From an uncultured Methylobacteriaceae bacterium (GTDB lineage: Bacteria > Pseudomonadota > Alphaproteobacteria > Rhizobiales > Beijerinckiaceae), in NCBI GenBank assembly GCA_937872715.1, contig CALMTJ010000316.1, forward strand, positions 1-7,466: a stretch of 7,466 nt of DNA, read 5' to 3'. The notes beneath the pieces were generated by a model that saw nothing but the letters and a program-made list of their open reading frames with translations, searched no databases and had not been told where the DNA came from. A program made the position numbers and the translations under genes. Positions 5,531 through 7,466 of the stretch are shown here, one piece after another. Every line of letters starts with the position of its first letter. Positions within the stretch are counted from its first letter, which is position 1.

Positions 5531-7378
5531 ATGTCCCGCCACGCCCTCGTCTCCGTCCCGCCCGCTTCGGCCTCCGCCATCTCCGCGCCCGCGGATGCCG
5601 ACGATCTCGGGATCCTGCCGGAATGGGACCTGTCCGGCCTCTATCCGGGGATGGGGAGCGATGCCGTGAAGGCCGATCTCGCCCGGGCCGAGACCGAATG
5701 CCGGAGCTTCGCCGAGCGCCATCGCGGCCGGCTGGACGAGCTCGCCCGCGCCGGGGGCGGAGCTCTCGGCCCGGCCGTCGAGGAATACGAGGCGCTGGAG
5801 GACCTGCTCGGCCGGCTGATGTCCTATGCGGGGCTCGTTTATTCCGGAAACACGACCGATCCCGTCCGGGCCAAGTTCTACGGCGACACGCAGGAGCGGC
5901 TGACGGCCGCCTCCAGAGACCTCCGGTGCTTCACCCTAGAGCTTAACAGGGTGGACGATGCCGTGCTGGACGCGGCGCTGGAGACGGAGCCGCTATCCCG
6001 CTACCGGCCCTGGATCGCGGATGTCCGCCGCGACAAGCCCTACCAGCTGGAGGACCGGGTCGAGCAGCTGTTCCACGAGAAATCCGTCAGCGGCCGCGGC
6101 GCCTGGAACCGGCTGTTCGACGAGACGCTGGCGTCGCTTCGGTTCGACGTGCGGGGCGAGCTCCTGTCGCTCGAACCGACTCTGAACAAGCTGCAGGACC
6201 GGGACGGGACGGTCCGGCGGGATGCGGCGCACGCGCTCGCGGACGTGTTCCGGGCGAACCTCCGCACCTTCACGCTCGTCACCAACACCCTCGCCAAGGA
6301 CAAGGAGATCTCCGACCGCTGGCGCGGCTTCGCGGACGTGGCCGATTCGCGCCACCTCGCGAACCGGGTGGAGCGCCCGGTCGTGGACGCGCTGGTTGAG
6401 GCCGTCACGACCGCCTATCCGCGCCTGTCGCACCGCTATTACCGCCTGAAGGCGAAGTGGTTCGGCCAGGAGGCGCTGGACTTCTGGGACCGCAACGCCC
6501 CCCTGCCGCGCGTCCCGCAGCGGAACATTCCCTGGACGGAGGCCCGAGACACGGTCCTGGACGCCTACCGGGGCTTCTCGCCCGCCATGGCGGACATCGC
6601 CCGGCGCTTCTTCGACGAAAGCTGGATCGACGCGCCCGTGCGGCCCGGCAAGGCGCCGGGCGCGTTCTCGCATCCGACGGTGCCGTCGGCCCACCCGTTC
6701 GTGCTGATGAACTACCAGGGCAAGCCCCGTGACGTGATGACGCTCGCCCACGAGCTCGGCCACGGCGTCCACCAGGTGCTCGCGGCGCCGAACGGCGCGC
6801 TCATGGCGCCGACGCCGCTCACCCTCGCCGAGACCGCGAGCGTGTTCGGCGAAATGCTGACCTTCCGGCGCCTCCTCGACGGGATGCCGGGCGCGGCCGA
6901 GCGGCGCGCCCTGCTGGCCGCCAAGGTCGAGGACATGCTGAACACGGTGGTCCGGCAGATCGCCTTCTATTCCTTCGAGCGGAAGGTCCATACGGAGCGC
7001 CGGAGCGGTGAGCTCACGGCCGAGGCGCTTTGCGAGCTGTGGATGTCCGTCCAGGCCGAGAGCCTCGGCCCGTCCATCCGGCTCGGGCCCGGCTACGAGA
7101 CTTTCTGGACCTACGTGCCGCACTTCATCCACTCGCCCTTCTACGTTTACGCCTACGCGTTCGGCGACTGCCTCGTGAACTCGCTCTACGGCGTCTATCG
7201 GCAGGCCGATCCGGGCTTCGTCGACCGCTACTTCGCCCTCCTGTCGGCCGGCGGCACGAAGCCCTATTCCGCCCTCCTCGCCCCGTTCGGCCTCGATGCC
7301 GGCGACCCGGACTTCTGGCAGATCGGCCTGTCCATGATCGAGGGGATGATCGCCGAGCTGGAGGGGATGGAGGGCTAG
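5531..7378 (+). CDS. pepF: M3 family oligoendopeptidase F (zinc metallopeptidase)
   Basis: Soluble zinc endopeptidase expected to cut short peptides in the cytoplasm; M3B/PepF type, whose members are usually about 600 aa (615 here). The conserved domain begins almost at once with LPEWDLSGLYPG (29-40). The zinc site is HELGH (407-411; His407, catalytic Glu408, His411) with the third ligand most likely Glu434 in LAETASVFGE. Other family blocks are FSHPTVPSAHPFVLMNY (379-395) and, near the C-terminus, HFIHSPFYVYAYAFG (531-545), which holds conserved His and Tyr residues of the substrate pocket. No signal peptide or membrane segment is seen. The frame is open upstream to an ATG at 5375, but that extension covers the intergenic palindrome and reads as Arg/Pro-rich noise, so the ATG at 5531 is chosen; its ribosome site is weak. 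Divergent from the sigma-54 regulator and followed by a palindromic hairpin. The natural substrate is unknown; peptide turnover is the family default. Confidence 0.95.
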   Translation: MSRHALVSVPPASASAISAPADADDLGILPEWDLSGLYPGMGSDAVKADLARAETECRSFAERHRGRLDELARAGGGALGPAVEEYEALEDLLGRLMSYAGLVYSGNTTDPVRAKFYGDTQERLTAASRDLRCFTLELNRVDDAVLDAALETEPLSRYRPWIADVRRDKPYQLEDRVEQLFHEKSVSGRGAWNRLFDETLASLRFDVRGELLSLEPTLNKLQDRDGTVRRDAAHALADVFRANLRTFTLVTNTLAKDKEISDRWRGFADVADSRHLANRVERPVVDALVEAVTTAYPRLSHRYYRLKAKWFGQEALDFWDRNAPLPRVPQRNIPWTEARDTVLDAYRGFSPAMADIARRFFDESWIDAPVRPGKAPGAFSHPTVPSAHPFVLMNYQGKPRDVMTLAHELGHGVHQVLAAPNGALMAPTPLTLAETASVFGEMLTFRRLLDGMPGAAERRALLAAKVEDMLNTVVRQIAFYSFERKVHTERRSGELTAEALCELWMSVQAESLGPSIRLGPGYETFWTYVPHFIHSPFYVYAYAFGDCLVNSLYGVYRQADPGFVDRYFALLSAGGTKPYSALLAPFGLDAGDPDFWQIGLSMIEGMIAELEGMEG

Positions 7379-7412
7379 GAGCTTCCGACGAACCTCCTGG
7401 AATATCTGTCTG

Positions 7413-7446
7413 TCCGTCTTGGCCGGGCTTGGCCCGGCCATCCACG
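7413..7446. repeat. REP-like palindrome downstream of pepF (possible terminator)
   Basis: Arms TGGCCGGGC (7420-7428) and GCCCGGCCA (7432-7440) pair perfectly over nine bases around a TTG loop, with flanks GTCCGTCT on the left and TCCACGA on the right. This arm-loop-flank pattern resembles a dispersed intergenic palindrome I recall as abundant in Bradyrhizobium, Methylobacterium and relatives, where its translation yields spurious peptides like 'WMAGTSPAMT'; the minus strand here gives the similar WMAGPSPAKT. It lies 34 bases past the pepF stop and may also stop transcription, though no U-tract follows. Copy number in the genome cannot be judged from one window. Confidence 0.6.
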
Positions 7447-7466
7447 AAGGACGCTGCCGCGAGCGA

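Noticed and set aside
5993..7441. A 482-codon minus-strand frame opposite pepF.
   Set aside because: It is a shadow of the well-supported M3 peptidase, begins inside the REP-like palindrome and has no recognisable domains.
1..7466. Search by eye for CRISPR arrays, tRNA or rRNA genes, transposase genes, toxin-antitoxin pairs and defence genes.
   Set aside because: No repeated spacer pattern, RNA-gene signature or protein motif of these classes was seen; the window looks like ordinary core chromosome.

Overview
The window is a GC-rich (by eye about 70 % G+C) stretch of bacterial chromosome with five clear protein genes and one small unassigned gene. Gene content and sequence style point to an alphaproteobacterium, most likely a member of the Hyphomicrobiales (Rhizobiales), perhaps near Methylobacteriaceae. 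The reasons are a ubiE/mutM divergent pair, a MutM zinc finger of the C-x4-C type, a YcbB-like L,D-transpeptidase next to a sigma-54 response regulator, and a palindromic intergenic repeat of a type I recall as common in that order. Genus-level placement is not possible from the sequence alone.

Layout, left to right. Bases 1-780 (minus strand) hold ubiE, the quinone C-methyltransferase, lacking only its last few codons at the window edge. After a 59-base divergent gap, mutM/fpg (840-1721, plus strand, TTG start) encodes formamidopyrimidine-DNA glycosylase. It meets a small minus-strand gene (1722-1979, 85 aa, function unknown) tail to tail with no spacing: the two stop codons form the palindrome TGATCA. 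A 257-base intergenic stretch follows, with a strong UUCG-capped hairpin that probably ends the next transcript. Then come two minus-strand genes that may be one unit: a sigma-54-dependent response regulator (3897-5366) and, 82 bases downstream, a periplasmic YkuD-type L,D-transpeptidase (2237-3814). A 164-base divergent region separates the regulator from an M3 family oligoendopeptidase F (5531-7378, plus strand). The last 88 bases carry a REP-like palindrome that may also act as terminator.

Functionally, ubiE and mutM are housekeeping genes (respiratory quinone synthesis and oxidised-guanine repair). The regulator/transpeptidase pair suggests transcriptional control of peptidoglycan 3-3 cross-linking, but no cognate histidine kinase is present and no convincing -24/-12 promoter is visible. 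The M3 peptidase is a soluble zinc oligopeptidase with no obvious link to its neighbours beyond the shared intergenic region. That region contains a 21-base imperfect palindrome which on either strand resembles a CtrA box with one mismatch; this is the most testable regulatory lead here.

I see no CRISPR array, RNA gene, complete mobile element, toxin-antitoxin pair or defence cluster, and no evidence of a new multi-gene system. The points worth a second look are small: regulatory palindromes, a short sequence shared by two intergenic regions, a weakly NepR-like small protein, and a shortened region in the L,D-transpeptidase where a peptidoglycan-binding module is often found.
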